Shown piece by piece: positions 34,919 through 41,709 of a stretch of DNA of 41,709 nt. The stretch is taken from contig CAIZOZ010000364.1 in assembly GCA_903934745.1 (NCBI GenBank), forward strand, positions 1-41,709. The letters are read 5' to 3'. Each line of letters starts with the position of its first letter. Within the stretch, counting starts at the first letter, position 1. The position numbers and the translations under genes were made by a program. The notes beneath the pieces are model-generated. The model saw only the letters and a list, made by a program, of their open reading frames with translations. It was not told where the DNA came from and made no database searches. The DNA is from an uncultured cyanobacterium. GTDB lineage: Bacteria; Cyanobacteriota; Cyanobacteriia; PCC-6307; Cyanobiaceae.

Positions 34919-35689
34919 TTGTCGTTCCTTCAGCGCTCCCACCTGGCTCTCCTCTTGGTCGGAGCCGCCTTGGCCATCGCCTCCCCTGCGCGTGCCACTG
35001 AGAAAGACGACCCCTGGTCCTTCGATCCTGTGCCACCCCCGGTGCCCCAGCTGGCTGTGCTGCCGCCGCTGCCGGAAGCCCCCCGTTTCTTTGCGATCAC
35101 GCCGGAACGCAAGGCATTGCTCAACACCATCCGCTACGCCGAAGGCACCTGGAAGCAAGGCCATCCCGTGGGCTATCGGGTGATGTTCGGCGGCAGCTAC
35201 ATGCCCTCGCTCGATCGCCATCCGAATCGGGTCAACTACACCCCCGGCTATGCCAGCGCCGCCGCTGGGGCCTATCAGTTCATGCCCTTCACCTGGAACC
35301 TGGTGGTTCAGAAACTGGGTCTGAGCGACTTCCAGCCCCCCGCCCAGGATCAGGGCGCCCTGTTCCTGATCCAGCGCCGTGGTGGCCTGTCCATGGCCGA
35401 TCGCGGTGAACTTTCGCCAGAACTGGCGGCCAAGCTGGCGCCCGAATGGGCCTCCTTCCCCACCCTGGCAGGCAACAGCTATTACGGCCAGCCGGTGAAG
35501 CGCTACGAGGAGCTGCGCCGCTTCTACGAGGAGAATCTCTCCCAGCTGCGCCAGAACGGCGTTGAGCCATGGGAAAACGTGGCGATCCGCCAGGTGCCCC
35601 GTTGCAACGACGACAGCCTCAGCTGCCGGTTGGAATCGATTGGTTACCGCGGCAAGTCCCGCCTTCAGCCTGAAGTGCGCTCGTACTGA
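34919..35689 (+). CDS. Secreted muramidase-like protein (GH104, lambda lysozyme type)
   Basis: 256 residues from the TTG at 34919. A signal peptide (MSFLQRSHLALLLVGAALAI, ending ASPARA) sends it to the periplasm. The catalytic domain has TIRYAEGTWK (catalytic Glu), GYRVMFGGSYMPSLDRHPN, and GYASAAAGAYQFMPFTWNLVV, the pattern of phage lambda-type lytic transglycosylases. A Pro-rich spacer precedes it. The C-terminal 70 residues (YEELRRFYEENLSQLRQ, then two Cys) are outside the usual domain. It probably cuts peptidoglycan for wall growth; phage origin in the distant past is possible. The start is taken as TTG because no ATG precedes the signal peptide. Confidence 0.87.
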   Translation: MSFLQRSHLALLLVGAALAIASPARATEKDDPWSFDPVPPPVPQLAVLPPLPEAPRFFAITPERKALLNTIRYAEGTWKQGHPVGYRVMFGGSYMPSLDRHPNRVNYTPGYASAAAGAYQFMPFTWNLVVQKLGLSDFQPPAQDQGALFLIQRRGGLSMADRGELSPELAAKLAPEWASFPTLAGNSYYGQPVKRYEELRRFYEENLSQLRQNGVEPWENVAIRQVPRCNDDSLSCRLESIGYRGKSRLQPEVRSY

Positions 35690-35764
35690 AGCGCCGCCAA
35701 CCCCCAGTGCAGTCTTTCTGAGCTGAAGCCCCCATCAGTCCAGGCTCAGGCCAGGCAGCGCCCT

Positions 35765-35818
35765 TGAATCCCCAGCCCATCAGTCAGCGCAACGCGCCGC
35801 TGGTGAGGTGGGGATTCA
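35765..35818. terminator. Long hairpin between the convergent muramidase and psb32 genes
   Basis: Perfect 9-bp arms TGAATCCCC (35765-35773) and GGGGATTCA (35810-35818), with a second inner stem CAGCG/CGCTG (35785-35802). It lies 75 bases after the muramidase stop and 44 bases after the psb32 stop. It has no T-run, so it may be a shared transcript-end structure rather than a classic terminator. Confidence 0.55.
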
Positions 35819-35861
35819 GCGTTATCAGTTCAGGGTTGCTCGGCCGTTTGCTGAGAGCCCC

Positions 35862-36680
35862 TCAAGTTTCGCCGCTGCTCTTGAGATAGCGACCCAGGGT
35901 CTGCTGGGCGATCAGATAGGCCGCTGCCGCACCCCCCACAAAACCCAGGGCGTTGCGCAGCAGCGGCAGCAGGTCGTTGGTGCGGGTGATGATCGGCGCC
36001 ACCCCGAACACACCGAACAGAATCAGCCACAGGGGGGAAAGCAGCAGCACCCAGGCCCATTCGAAGCGGCGGCCGGCTTTGCGCGGAAAGGCCGCAAAGC
36101 CCACGATCAAGCCACCCAGAATGGAAGTGGCCAGGGTGAGCAACCATTGTTCCTGGGGCAGCCCCGGCACCACCTGGCAACCGCCGATCGCCAGACAGCC
36201 TTTGACGGCATGGAGCGAATCGAGCACGGCCGCATCCTGGCCGTTGTCACGCACATAGAACTGGTTGCCGTAGCGGGTCTGCAGCTCCACCCAGAAGGTG
36301 CGGGGCATCAAGGCGAACAGGGCATCGCCGACGTTGAAATTGAGCAGATTGCCGCCCCGTTCATCGGCCACCAGCAGCAGGCTGCGCTCATCCAGCCCCC
36401 AGAATTCGCGGATCGCCAGACCAGGGGTGCGGTCGTACTGGGTGAGCACCCGTAACTTCCAGCCGCTGCTGGCTTCAAAGTCCACCAGCTCCTGCTCCAG
36501 GGCTGTGCGCTGGCCGTCGGTGAGCAACTTGGCCAGATCGATCACCGGCGTGGGCTGGGCGGGCAGCAGGTCCGGGTTGTCGTAGGCCCAGGCCGGCTGG
36601 CTGGCAACGGGGGCCAGCAGTAGCAACAGCAGCAGCGCCAGGCTGCAGAGCCGTACCAGGCCCTGCCTTAGGCCCGCCAT
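35862..36680 (-). CDS. psb32: Photosystem II repair protein Psb32 (TPM domain)
   Basis: 272 residues from the ATG at 36680. Lumen-exposed thylakoid protein that protects PSII and speeds its recovery after photodamage. The signal peptide ends near QPAWA. The TPM domain is nearly a textbook match: DLAKLLTDGQRTALEQELVD, LRVLTQYDRTPG, FWGLDERSLLLVADERGGN and PRTFWVELQTRYGNQFYV. It is followed by KGCLAIGGCQVVPGLPQEQW with two Cys. The C-terminus has membrane helices (LATSILGGLIVGFAAFP, WAWVLLLSPLWLILFGVFG, LGFVGGAAAAYLIA). Convergent with the muramidase; divergent from the 36861 gene across 180 bases. Confidence 0.93.
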   Translation of the reverse strand: MAGLRQGLVRLCSLALLLLLLLAPVASQPAWAYDNPDLLPAQPTPVIDLAKLLTDGQRTALEQELVDFEASSGWKLRVLTQYDRTPGLAIREFWGLDERSLLLVADERGGNLLNFNVGDALFALMPRTFWVELQTRYGNQFYVRDNGQDAAVLDSLHAVKGCLAIGGCQVVPGLPQEQWLLTLATSILGGLIVGFAAFPRKAGRRFEWAWVLLLSPLWLILFGVFGVAPIITRTNDLLPLLRNALGFVGGAAAAYLIAQQTLGRYLKSSGET

Positions 36681-36860
36681 CGCCCTACCCAGCCTCGGTT
36701 GGTGGCGCCCGGCGCTTCCCGAACAGGACATGGGGTTCGGCATGGCGCGGGCCGCAGGCGATTGGCCCTGCATTCTCCCTCCCACGGGCCAGGCGCCGTG
36801 AGGGCTGCACCTAGCCTGCTCAAGCGTTCCGCAGCGATGTCCTCCGCTGGCGCCCCCTCG

Positions 36861-37250
36861 ATGAAGATCCTTTCCGTCTGCATCCATCCCCATGAGCCGG
36901 CCCGGCTGCGCGGCAGTGTGCGGCTGTCGTTGGCGGATCTCAGCGCTGATCCCACCGATCCTGTGGATCTGCAGCAGGGACGGGTGATCGGCAGCGGGCC
37001 CTTCCGCGGTCTGCCCTGCGTCAGTGTGGCGCTGCGACGCTTCACGATTTCAGTCGCCGATGTCAGCGGTGGCGCCTTCAACGATGTGGATCTCAATCTC
37101 GACCACGCATTTGAGCCCGCCGACTCCGACACCCCCACCCACCTGCGGGTGTCGTGGGATATCAACCACCGCATCCACGAGGGATCGACGATCTACCTGC
37201 GCCAGGAAGGCATCCGCGAGATTTCAGTGCTGATCATCGGTGAGCTCTGA
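36861..37250 (+). CDS. Hypothetical protein upstream of the MidA-type gene
   Basis: 129 residues from the ATG at 36861 (MKILSVCIHPHEPARLRGSV). Mostly beta-strand-like sequence (RFTISVADVSGGAFNDVDLNL, THLRVSWDINHRIHEGSTIYL). No signal peptide, no membrane segment. Not recognised. A longer open frame upstream runs through the psb32 leader region and looks non-coding. Its stop lies 11 bases inside the methyltransferase gene, so the two are an operon. Confidence 0.65.
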   Translation: MKILSVCIHPHEPARLRGSVRLSLADLSADPTDPVDLQQGRVIGSGPFRGLPCVSVALRRFTISVADVSGGAFNDVDLNLDHAFEPADSDTPTHLRVSWDINHRIHEGSTIYLRQEGIREISVLIIGEL

Positions 37251-38406
37251 GCTGCCGGACTGGCTACGGCAACGGCTGCTTGCCGCGGGCGGCAGCGTGC
37301 CCTTTGCCATTTATATGGAGTGGGTGCTGCATGATCCGGACCACGGCGCCTATGGCAGCGGCCGCCTGCGCATTGGCCGCCAGGGGGACTTCGTCACCGC
37401 CCCCAGCCTCAGCGCCGACTTCGCCGCCCTGGTGGCCCGCCAGCTGATCGCCTGGCTGGAGGCGCTGCTGCCGCACACGGCTGAGCGCCTCAGCCTGGTG
37501 GAAACAGGCCCCGGCGAAGGGTCGTTGGCCCTGGATCTGGCCACCTGGATCAGCGCCGAACGGCCCGAACTGGCCCAGCGGCTGGAGCTGGTGCTGGTGG
37601 AGCCCAACCCGGGCATGGCCGCCCGCCAACGACTGCTGTTGCAAGCCTGCCCCTGGCCAACACGCTGGGTGTCCTTTGGCGAACTCGCGGCGGATCCGGT
37701 CACGGGCGTGGTGCTGGCCCATGAAGTGCTCGATGCCCTCGCGGTGGAGCGGATCGTGGCGGACGGGTCGCTCTGGCGCCGCCAGATGGTGACGCTCCAC
37801 GGCGAACAGCTGCGGCTCGAAGCGGGCGAGCCCCTGGAGCCGCAGCTGCTCGCCCAACTCGAGCCCCTGGGCTTGGCTCAGCCGGGTCCCCAGCGCCAGG
37901 CGCCCTGGTGCAGCGAACTCCATCCTGGCCTGGCTCCCTGGCTGGCGGCGTGCGGTCGCGGCCTGCGTTGCGGCCAGCTGCTGGTGATTGATTACGCCCA
38001 GGAGGCCTGGCGTTACTACGCCCCCCAGCGCTCGAACGGCACGCTGCTGGCCTATCGAGCCCAACAGGCCAGTGATGATCCGCTGCGAGAGCCCGGTGGC
38101 TGGGATCTCACCGCCCATCTCTGTCTGGAGAGCCTGCAGCAGGCAGCGGCAAGCTCCGGTTGGCGGCCGCTCGGCCAATGCCGCCAGGGCCAGGCGTTGC
38201 TGGCCCTCGGCCTGGCCGAGCGACTGCATGGGCTGCAACAAGAGCCAGAGCTGGGGCTGGAGGTGTTGTTGCAGCGGCGGGAGGCGCTACTGCGCTTGGT
38301 GGATCCGGCGGCGCTCGGCGATTTTCGCTGGGTGGCCTTTGCCAGAGGCATGGAGGTCGACAACGCTCCCCCACCCCTGTTCGCCCGTGAGCCCCACCAT
38401 GACTAA
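37240..38406 (+). CDS. MidA/NDUFAF7-type SAM-dependent methyltransferase
   Basis: 388 residues, GTG start at 37240 overlapping the previous stop. N-terminal motif SVPFAIYMEWVLHDPDHGAYG and GDFVTAPSLSADFAALVARQL are diagnostic of the DUF185/MidA family. The SAM site is LSLVETGPGEGSLALDLA, then LELVLVEPNPGMAARQR, AHEVLDALAVERI and LLVIDYAQEAWRYY. In mitochondria the homologue methylates an Arg of complex I subunit NDUFS2; in cyanobacteria the target is unknown, although NDH-1 is an obvious candidate (inference). Confidence 0.93.
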   Translation: MSSELPDWLRQRLLAAGGSVPFAIYMEWVLHDPDHGAYGSGRLRIGRQGDFVTAPSLSADFAALVARQLIAWLEALLPHTAERLSLVETGPGEGSLALDLATWISAERPELAQRLELVLVEPNPGMAARQRLLLQACPWPTRWVSFGELAADPVTGVVLAHEVLDALAVERIVADGSLWRRQMVTLHGEQLRLEAGEPLEPQLLAQLEPLGLAQPGPQRQAPWCSELHPGLAPWLAACGRGLRCGQLLVIDYAQEAWRYYAPQRSNGTLLAYRAQQASDDPLREPGGWDLTAHLCLESLQQAAASSGWRPLGQCRQGQALLALGLAERLHGLQQEPELGLEVLLQRREALLRLVDPAALGDFRWVAFARGMEVDNAPPPLFAREPHHD

Positions 38407-38808
38407 GCCAGCCAGCGGCTGAACGAGCAGCTGTTGCCGGGGCGCAGCGCTGGCTTCGGCCTGCAGAACCTGGCCCAATCAAAACCAGTCAACCGCTGGA
38501 CGCAACTGCCGTGGCCAGCATTGACGCCATCAAAGATGTCATCGATGACGCCATCTGCGATGAAATCATCGATGGATCGGACCAGGTTCAAAGCAAGTCT
38601 GGCCTGCAATCCGCTGGCTCTTCAGTCAAACCTTCCAGTCGCTGCGATCGGAACGTTGCGTGGGCGAGCTTCGACGCAGGCCTCAAGCTCAGGCTATGGC
38701 CGAAGATCCAGGATTGGGGGATATCACGATACAGCGCCGGCCACGTGTCGGAGGACACGTTGAGCAAGCTGTGCCGCTTGTTAAAGTGAATGGCAAGTTT
38801 ATTCAGCA
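38407..38808. other. 402-base region without a convincing gene
   Basis: Both strands carry short open frames, none with a good start or recognised motif. Seen: a 9-base direct repeat GACGCCATC at 38523 and 38547 within a GATG/CATC-rich block, and a perfect hairpin ACGTGTC-GGAG-GACACGT at 38743-38760. GC falls towards the 3' end, where the foreign-looking gene begins. It could be decayed coding sequence or an insertion junction. Confidence 0.4.
38743..38760. repeat. Perfect 7-bp hairpin before the A+T-rich gene
   Basis: ACGTGTC and GACACGT face each other across a four-base loop, 48 bases before the ATG of the 38809 gene. Symmetry of this kind fits a transcript-end structure or a repressor site; no T-run follows. 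Confidence 0.5.
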
Positions 38809-39621
38809 ATGACCCTTCTGAAAAGATTGGCGAAAACAAGACGCTTTGCCGTGATGGCAAAAGTTTGCGCACTTGTTGGGGGAATAGCGGCAATAAAAAT
38901 AGTTATTCATTACCTTGGGCTCGAGGTGATCTCGTTCAATCCCTTGTTCTCAGCCCTGGTTGCATCATGCGTTTTCCTATTCGGTTTTCTGCTTAATGGT
39001 GTCTTGGCTGACTACAAAGAAAGCGAAAAGATACCGGCGGAGATCTCCTCCGCTCTTGAGCTGATCGCCAGGGAGATCAGTGCCATACCTCTCCATCATC
39101 AAGAGGCAGTTGTTGCCGCCGATCTGGCTTCCGTAGGCGATCTGGGTCGCGCCATCATCGCCTGGATCCAAGGCGAACTATCCACGGAGCGGATGATGGT
39201 TGTCTACGACGAAACCCATGATCACGTGGTGCTTTCCAGCCTCTGGCTCAGCCATTCATCGCTGAAGGGGAGATTGATGATTGAAATGGGCTCAGTTCTC
39301 CGATCTATCAATCGGATTGACGTGATCAGGGAAACCGACTTCGTGAAGATGGTTTATTACCTTGCCTACACCGCGACCTTCCTGCTCTGCACGGGGCTTG
39401 TTTTTACGAAAACTGACGTAATAATTGAGGCGTCTTTCTTTCTGATGGTGATATCATTTTTACTGGTTTTCTTGTTGCATTTAATAGCAGATCTTGACAA
39501 CCCTTTTGGCTATGGCGACTCCGACTCGATTGAAGATGTTTCGATTGACACCATGATCCTTGCCCAAGGTCGCATCGAGCGGATTGCCGCCAAACATTTC
39601 GAGCAGTTTGGCGCTCCTTGA
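38809..39621 (+). CDS. Bestrophin/DUF4239-like membrane protein of foreign composition
   Basis: 270 residues. Two N-terminal helices (VCALVGGIAAIKIVIHYLG; FSALVASCVFLFGFLLNGVL), a soluble helical middle, then two more helices (YYLAYTATFLLCTGLVF; ASFFLMVISFLLVFLLHLI) followed by ADLDNPFGYGDSDSIEDVSIDTM. The 'two plus two helices' layout and the LDNPFG end resemble bestrophin-like and DUF4239 proteins, several of which are anion channels; similarity is at pattern level. Codon use is clearly A/T-richer than in neighbours, suggesting horizontal transfer into the gap between midA-like and aroB. It converges on aroB, ending two bases from its stop. Confidence 0.75.
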   Translation: MTLLKRLAKTRRFAVMAKVCALVGGIAAIKIVIHYLGLEVISFNPLFSALVASCVFLFGFLLNGVLADYKESEKIPAEISSALELIAREISAIPLHHQEAVVAADLASVGDLGRAIIAWIQGELSTERMMVVYDETHDHVVLSSLWLSHSSLKGRLMIEMGSVLRSINRIDVIRETDFVKMVYYLAYTATFLLCTGLVFTKTDVIIEASFFLMVISFLLVFLLHLIADLDNPFGYGDSDSIEDVSIDTMILAQGRIERIAAKHFEQFGAP

Positions 39622-39623
39622 CT

Positions 39624-40754
39624 TTAGTTTGTATTTGTGATCGCAAAGATTGATTCAAGCGTCACATCATCATGAATGGCCACGGCGCCAATCGCTGATG
39701 GCAGTACAAAGCGAATCTGGCCTGCCTTCACCTTTTTATCCCCCTGCAGGCATTGCACCAGGGCCTCGCGTTGAAGGGGCGGAAAGCGCAGCGGTAGTCC
39801 GGCTGCCTGGATCAAGCGCTTCTGCCGGGCCTGATCCTCGTCAGCCCAGAGGCCCATCGCCAGGCTCAGTTCACCGGCCGCCACCATGCCGATGGCCACC
39901 GCCTCGCCGTGCAGCCAGGTGCCATAACCACTCAAGGTTTCCACCACATGGCCAAGGGTGTGGCCGTAATTGAGAATCGCCCGCAGGCCGGCTTCGTGCT
40001 CATCGGCGGCCACCACCCTGGCCTTGGCCGCGGCGGAGCGCTCCAGCAACAGCTCCAGCAGTTCGGGGCCCACCGCCGCCAGGCTGGCCAGACCCGCCTG
40101 GGGATCCCGCCGGGCCGCCATCTCCAGCTCAGCGAATAACTCCGGGTCGCCAATCACGCCGTACTTGATCACCTCCGCCATCCCGGCCCGAAACTCCCGC
40201 TCCGGCAGGGTGGTGAGCACGGTGGGATCGATCAGCACCAGCCGCGGCTGATGGAAGGCGCCGATCAGGTTCTTGCCACCGGGGTGGTTCACGCCCGTCT
40301 TGCCGCCGATCGCGGCATCCACCATCGCCAGCAGGGTGGTGGGCACCTGCACCACGGCAATGCCCCGCAGCCAGGTGGCGGCGGCAAAGCCAGCCATGTC
40401 GCCCACCACGCCACCACCGAGGGCGACGATCAACGAGCCCCGCTCCAACCTGTGAGCCAGGGCAGCGTCGTGGATCAGGGAGACGGTGGCTGGAGTTTTC
40501 TGCTCCTCCCCCGCCTCGATCACCAGGCTGCTGGCTTCCAGGCCGGCACTCTGCAGGCTGGCCAGGGCCGTGGCCCCGTAGTGCGCCTGCACCACCGCGT
40601 TAGTGACCATCAACACCTTGGTGCCGGCCCGGATGCCCTGGGCGCGGATCTGCTCGCCCAGCTGGGCCAGGCTGCCCGCCCCGATCACGATCGGATAGGG
40701 GTTGGCGCTCAGCTCCACCCGGATGGTGCGGATCGCGGAGGGCGCAGCGGTCAT
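39624..40754 (-). CDS. aroB: 3-dehydroquinate synthase
   Basis: Second step of the shikimate pathway, DAHP to 3-dehydroquinate; NAD and zinc dependent. 376 residues, usual length. Seen: [57 protein letters not shown]-type segment, [28 protein letters not shown] (zinc His), HGEAVAIGM (zinc His) and [10 protein letters not shown]. It lies 91 bases downstream of the ABC ATPase gene. The last codons extend into the A+T-rich insert boundary (AITNTN). Confidence 0.97.
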   Translation of the reverse strand: MTAAPSAIRTIRVELSANPYPIVIGAGSLAQLGEQIRAQGIRAGTKVLMVTNAVVQAHYGATALASLQSAGLEASSLVIEAGEEQKTPATVSLIHDAALAHRLERGSLIVALGGGVVGDMAGFAAATWLRGIAVVQVPTTLLAMVDAAIGGKTGVNHPGGKNLIGAFHQPRLVLIDPTVLTTLPEREFRAGMAEVIKYGVIGDPELFAELEMAARRDPQAGLASLAAVGPELLELLLERSAAAKARVVAADEHEAGLRAILNYGHTLGHVVETLSGYGTWLHGEAVAIGMVAAGELSLAMGLWADEDQARQKRLIQAAGLPLRFPPLQREALVQCLQGDKKVKAGQIRFVLPSAIGAVAIHDDVTLESIFAITNTN

Positions 40755-40845
40755 GGCTGGGGTCAGGGAAGTACTGAGGCTACGGCGGCTGCGGCTGCTG
40801 CCTTGTTGCCTCCTCGATCTCTATTTTTGCCTGCAGGATGGGAGC

Positions 40846-41568
40846 TCAGGCTCGGTTGTCGTGCACAACACCGTCGCGGACCTCATAGATCCGGCGGAAA
40901 CGAGGCATGATTTTCTCGTCGTGGGTCACCACGATCACGCTGGTGCCGATCTGGCCGGCAAGCCGCTCCAACAGATCCATCACAGCCATCGCCCGTGGAG
41001 TGTCGAGCGGCGCCGTGGGCTCATCGGCCAGCAGGATCGGGGGGCGATTGATCAGGGCACGGGCGATCGCCACCCGCTGCTGCTCGCCACCGGAAAGCAT
41101 GGCCGGCATCGCCTCGGCCCGGTGGGCAACGTCGAGATCGGCCAAGAGCTGATCGGCGGCGGCACGCGCCTGGCGATTTGGGCGGCCCAGCAGCATCGGC
41201 AGCAGGGCCACGTTGTCACGCACGTTGAGAAACGGCAGCAGATAGGGCGACTGGAAGATGAAGCCGATCTGCTCGCGTCGCAGGCGGGTGAGATCGCTGG
41301 TGAGCCAGTGGTCGCCCTCAAACACCGGGATGCCACCGAGGGCGATGTAGCCGCCACTGGGGGTGAGCACAGCGCCTAGACACTTGAGCAGGGTGCTCTT
41401 GCCCGACCCAGATGGCCCCACCAGGCCCACCACTTCCCCAGGCTCCACCCGCATCTGCCCATCCCGCAAGGCATCAACAGCGGCAGGGCCACGGCCATAG
41501 GTCTTGCGCAGGCCGCGCACCTCAATCCCAGCTGGTGCCGTTGGCGATGGCGCCGGGGGAGCGCTCAT
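40846..41568 (-). CDS. ABC exporter ATP-binding protein (DevA/LolD/MacB type)
   Basis: 240 residues. Walker A GPSGSGKSTLL, Q-loop FIFQSPYLLPFLNV, signature LSGGEQQRVAIARAL, Walker B ILLADEPTAPLD, and the His-switch VVTHDE. The 'FQSPYLLPFLN..NV' and 'EQQRVAIARAL' context places it in the LolD/MacB/DevA group, which pairs with an FtsX-like permease rather than importers. The ATG overlaps the permease stop (ATGA). DevA-type cyanobacterial pumps export glycolipids or small molecules; the substrate here is unknown. The D-loop reads APLD rather than the frequent GALD/ASLD. Confidence 0.92.
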   Translation of the reverse strand: MSAPPAPSPTAPAGIEVRGLRKTYGRGPAAVDALRDGQMRVEPGEVVGLVGPSGSGKSTLLKCLGAVLTPSGGYIALGGIPVFEGDHWLTSDLTRLRREQIGFIFQSPYLLPFLNVRDNVALLPMLLGRPNRQARAAADQLLADLDVAHRAEAMPAMLSGGEQQRVAIARALINRPPILLADEPTAPLDTPRAMAVMDLLERLAGQIGTSVIVVTHDEKIMPRFRRIYEVRDGVVHDNRA

Positions 41569-41709
41569 TGGATGGCCTCCGCCGGATCCACCGCCAGGGC
41601 CACCTTGACCCCCACCAAGCTCGCCAGACTGCTGCTGGCCAGAGCCACCATCGCGGCGGCGAGCAGGTCCCGTTGCTGCAGCACCACATAGCGGGGAAAG
41701 CGCGGCGCC
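41565..41709 (-). CDS. ABC exporter permease (3' end only; FtsX/DevC-like)
   Basis: 47 C-terminal residues are in the window, including PRYVVLQQRDLLAAAM, a hydrophobic helix (VALASSSLASLVGVKVAL) and the end AVDPAEAIQ. The 'DPAEAI/L' finish is characteristic of FtsX-like permeases (MacB, DevC). The stop is shared with the ATG of the ATPase gene. The rest of the gene lies beyond the window edge. Confidence 0.8.
   Translation of the reverse strand, partial: APRFPRYVVLQQRDLLAAAMVALASSSLASLVGVKVALAVDPAEAIQ

Noticed and set aside
38434-38789. Short open frames before the bestrophin-like gene, as possible small genes or toxin-antitoxin parts
   Set aside because: No good ribosome site, no recognised motif, and several frames overlap with none favoured.

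Overview
The window looks like chromosome from an alpha-cyanobacterium of the Synechococcus/Cyanobium/Prochlorococcus group. It is GC-rich and tightly packed. It carries several thylakoid or cyanobacterial marker genes (psb32, a ycf55/DUF3685 gene, a PSI-accumulation-factor-like gene, CSP41-like, DUF3727, a TIGR04168-like gene) and HIP1 octamers (GCGATCGC, for example at 150, 2361, 5120 and 12981). The order prk-leuB-lpxD-proB near fba and accD is, from memory, shared with marine picocyanobacteria. I see no tRNA, rRNA, insertion sequence, prophage or CRISPR array.

Layout. 1-1043: the 5' part of a class II fructose-bisphosphate aldolase gene and, upstream of it, a 37-codon gene with its own terminator. 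1313-5022: a minus-strand operon (hypothetical, prepilin peptidase, accD, secreted small protein, Gfo/Idh oxidoreductase) with stop/start overlaps. 5143-13513: a long minus-strand run: CofE-like protein, GNAT-like protein, ruvX, DUF3727, YqeG phosphatase, proB, lpxD, leuB, prk. The prk is of the proteobacterial class I type. 13603-14022: a decayed PIN-PhoH ATPase gene. 14040-17887: ycf55-like, PSI accumulation factor, fumC. 18043-21656: a fur-family gene, hisA, CSP41-like, a phosphatidyltransferase and a CBS-pair protein.

21678-32571 is the most interesting part. It holds the complete set of bacterial 'ligase-associated' DNA repair genes: the MBL exonuclease, ATP-dependent ligase and DEXH helicase genes lie in one overlapping operon behind nadA, and the pdeM phosphoesterase lies about 3.7 kb away behind a glutathione-S-transferase gene. 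The ligase gene seems to start at a CTG codon that overlaps the exonuclease stop. Between the two halves sit a fusion of a degenerate NtrC-type AAA+ domain with a NapH-like iron-sulfur membrane protein, a gamma-glutamylcyclotransferase with a membrane tail, and a possible 27-residue membrane peptide gene.

32623-38406: a metallophosphatase, a GT-B glycosyltransferase, a secreted GH104-type muramidase, psb32, a small hypothetical and a MidA-type methyltransferase. 38407-39621 is a visibly more A+T-rich insert that encodes a bestrophin/DUF4239-like membrane protein. The window ends with aroB and a DevA-like ABC ATPase followed by the 3' end of its permease gene.

The genes cover Calvin cycle (fba, prk), amino-acid synthesis (leuB, proB, hisA, aroB), lipid and envelope (accD, lpxD, pgsA-like, muramidase), cofactor (nadA), photosystem upkeep and DNA repair. 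All functions are assigned by reading motifs, with no database search.
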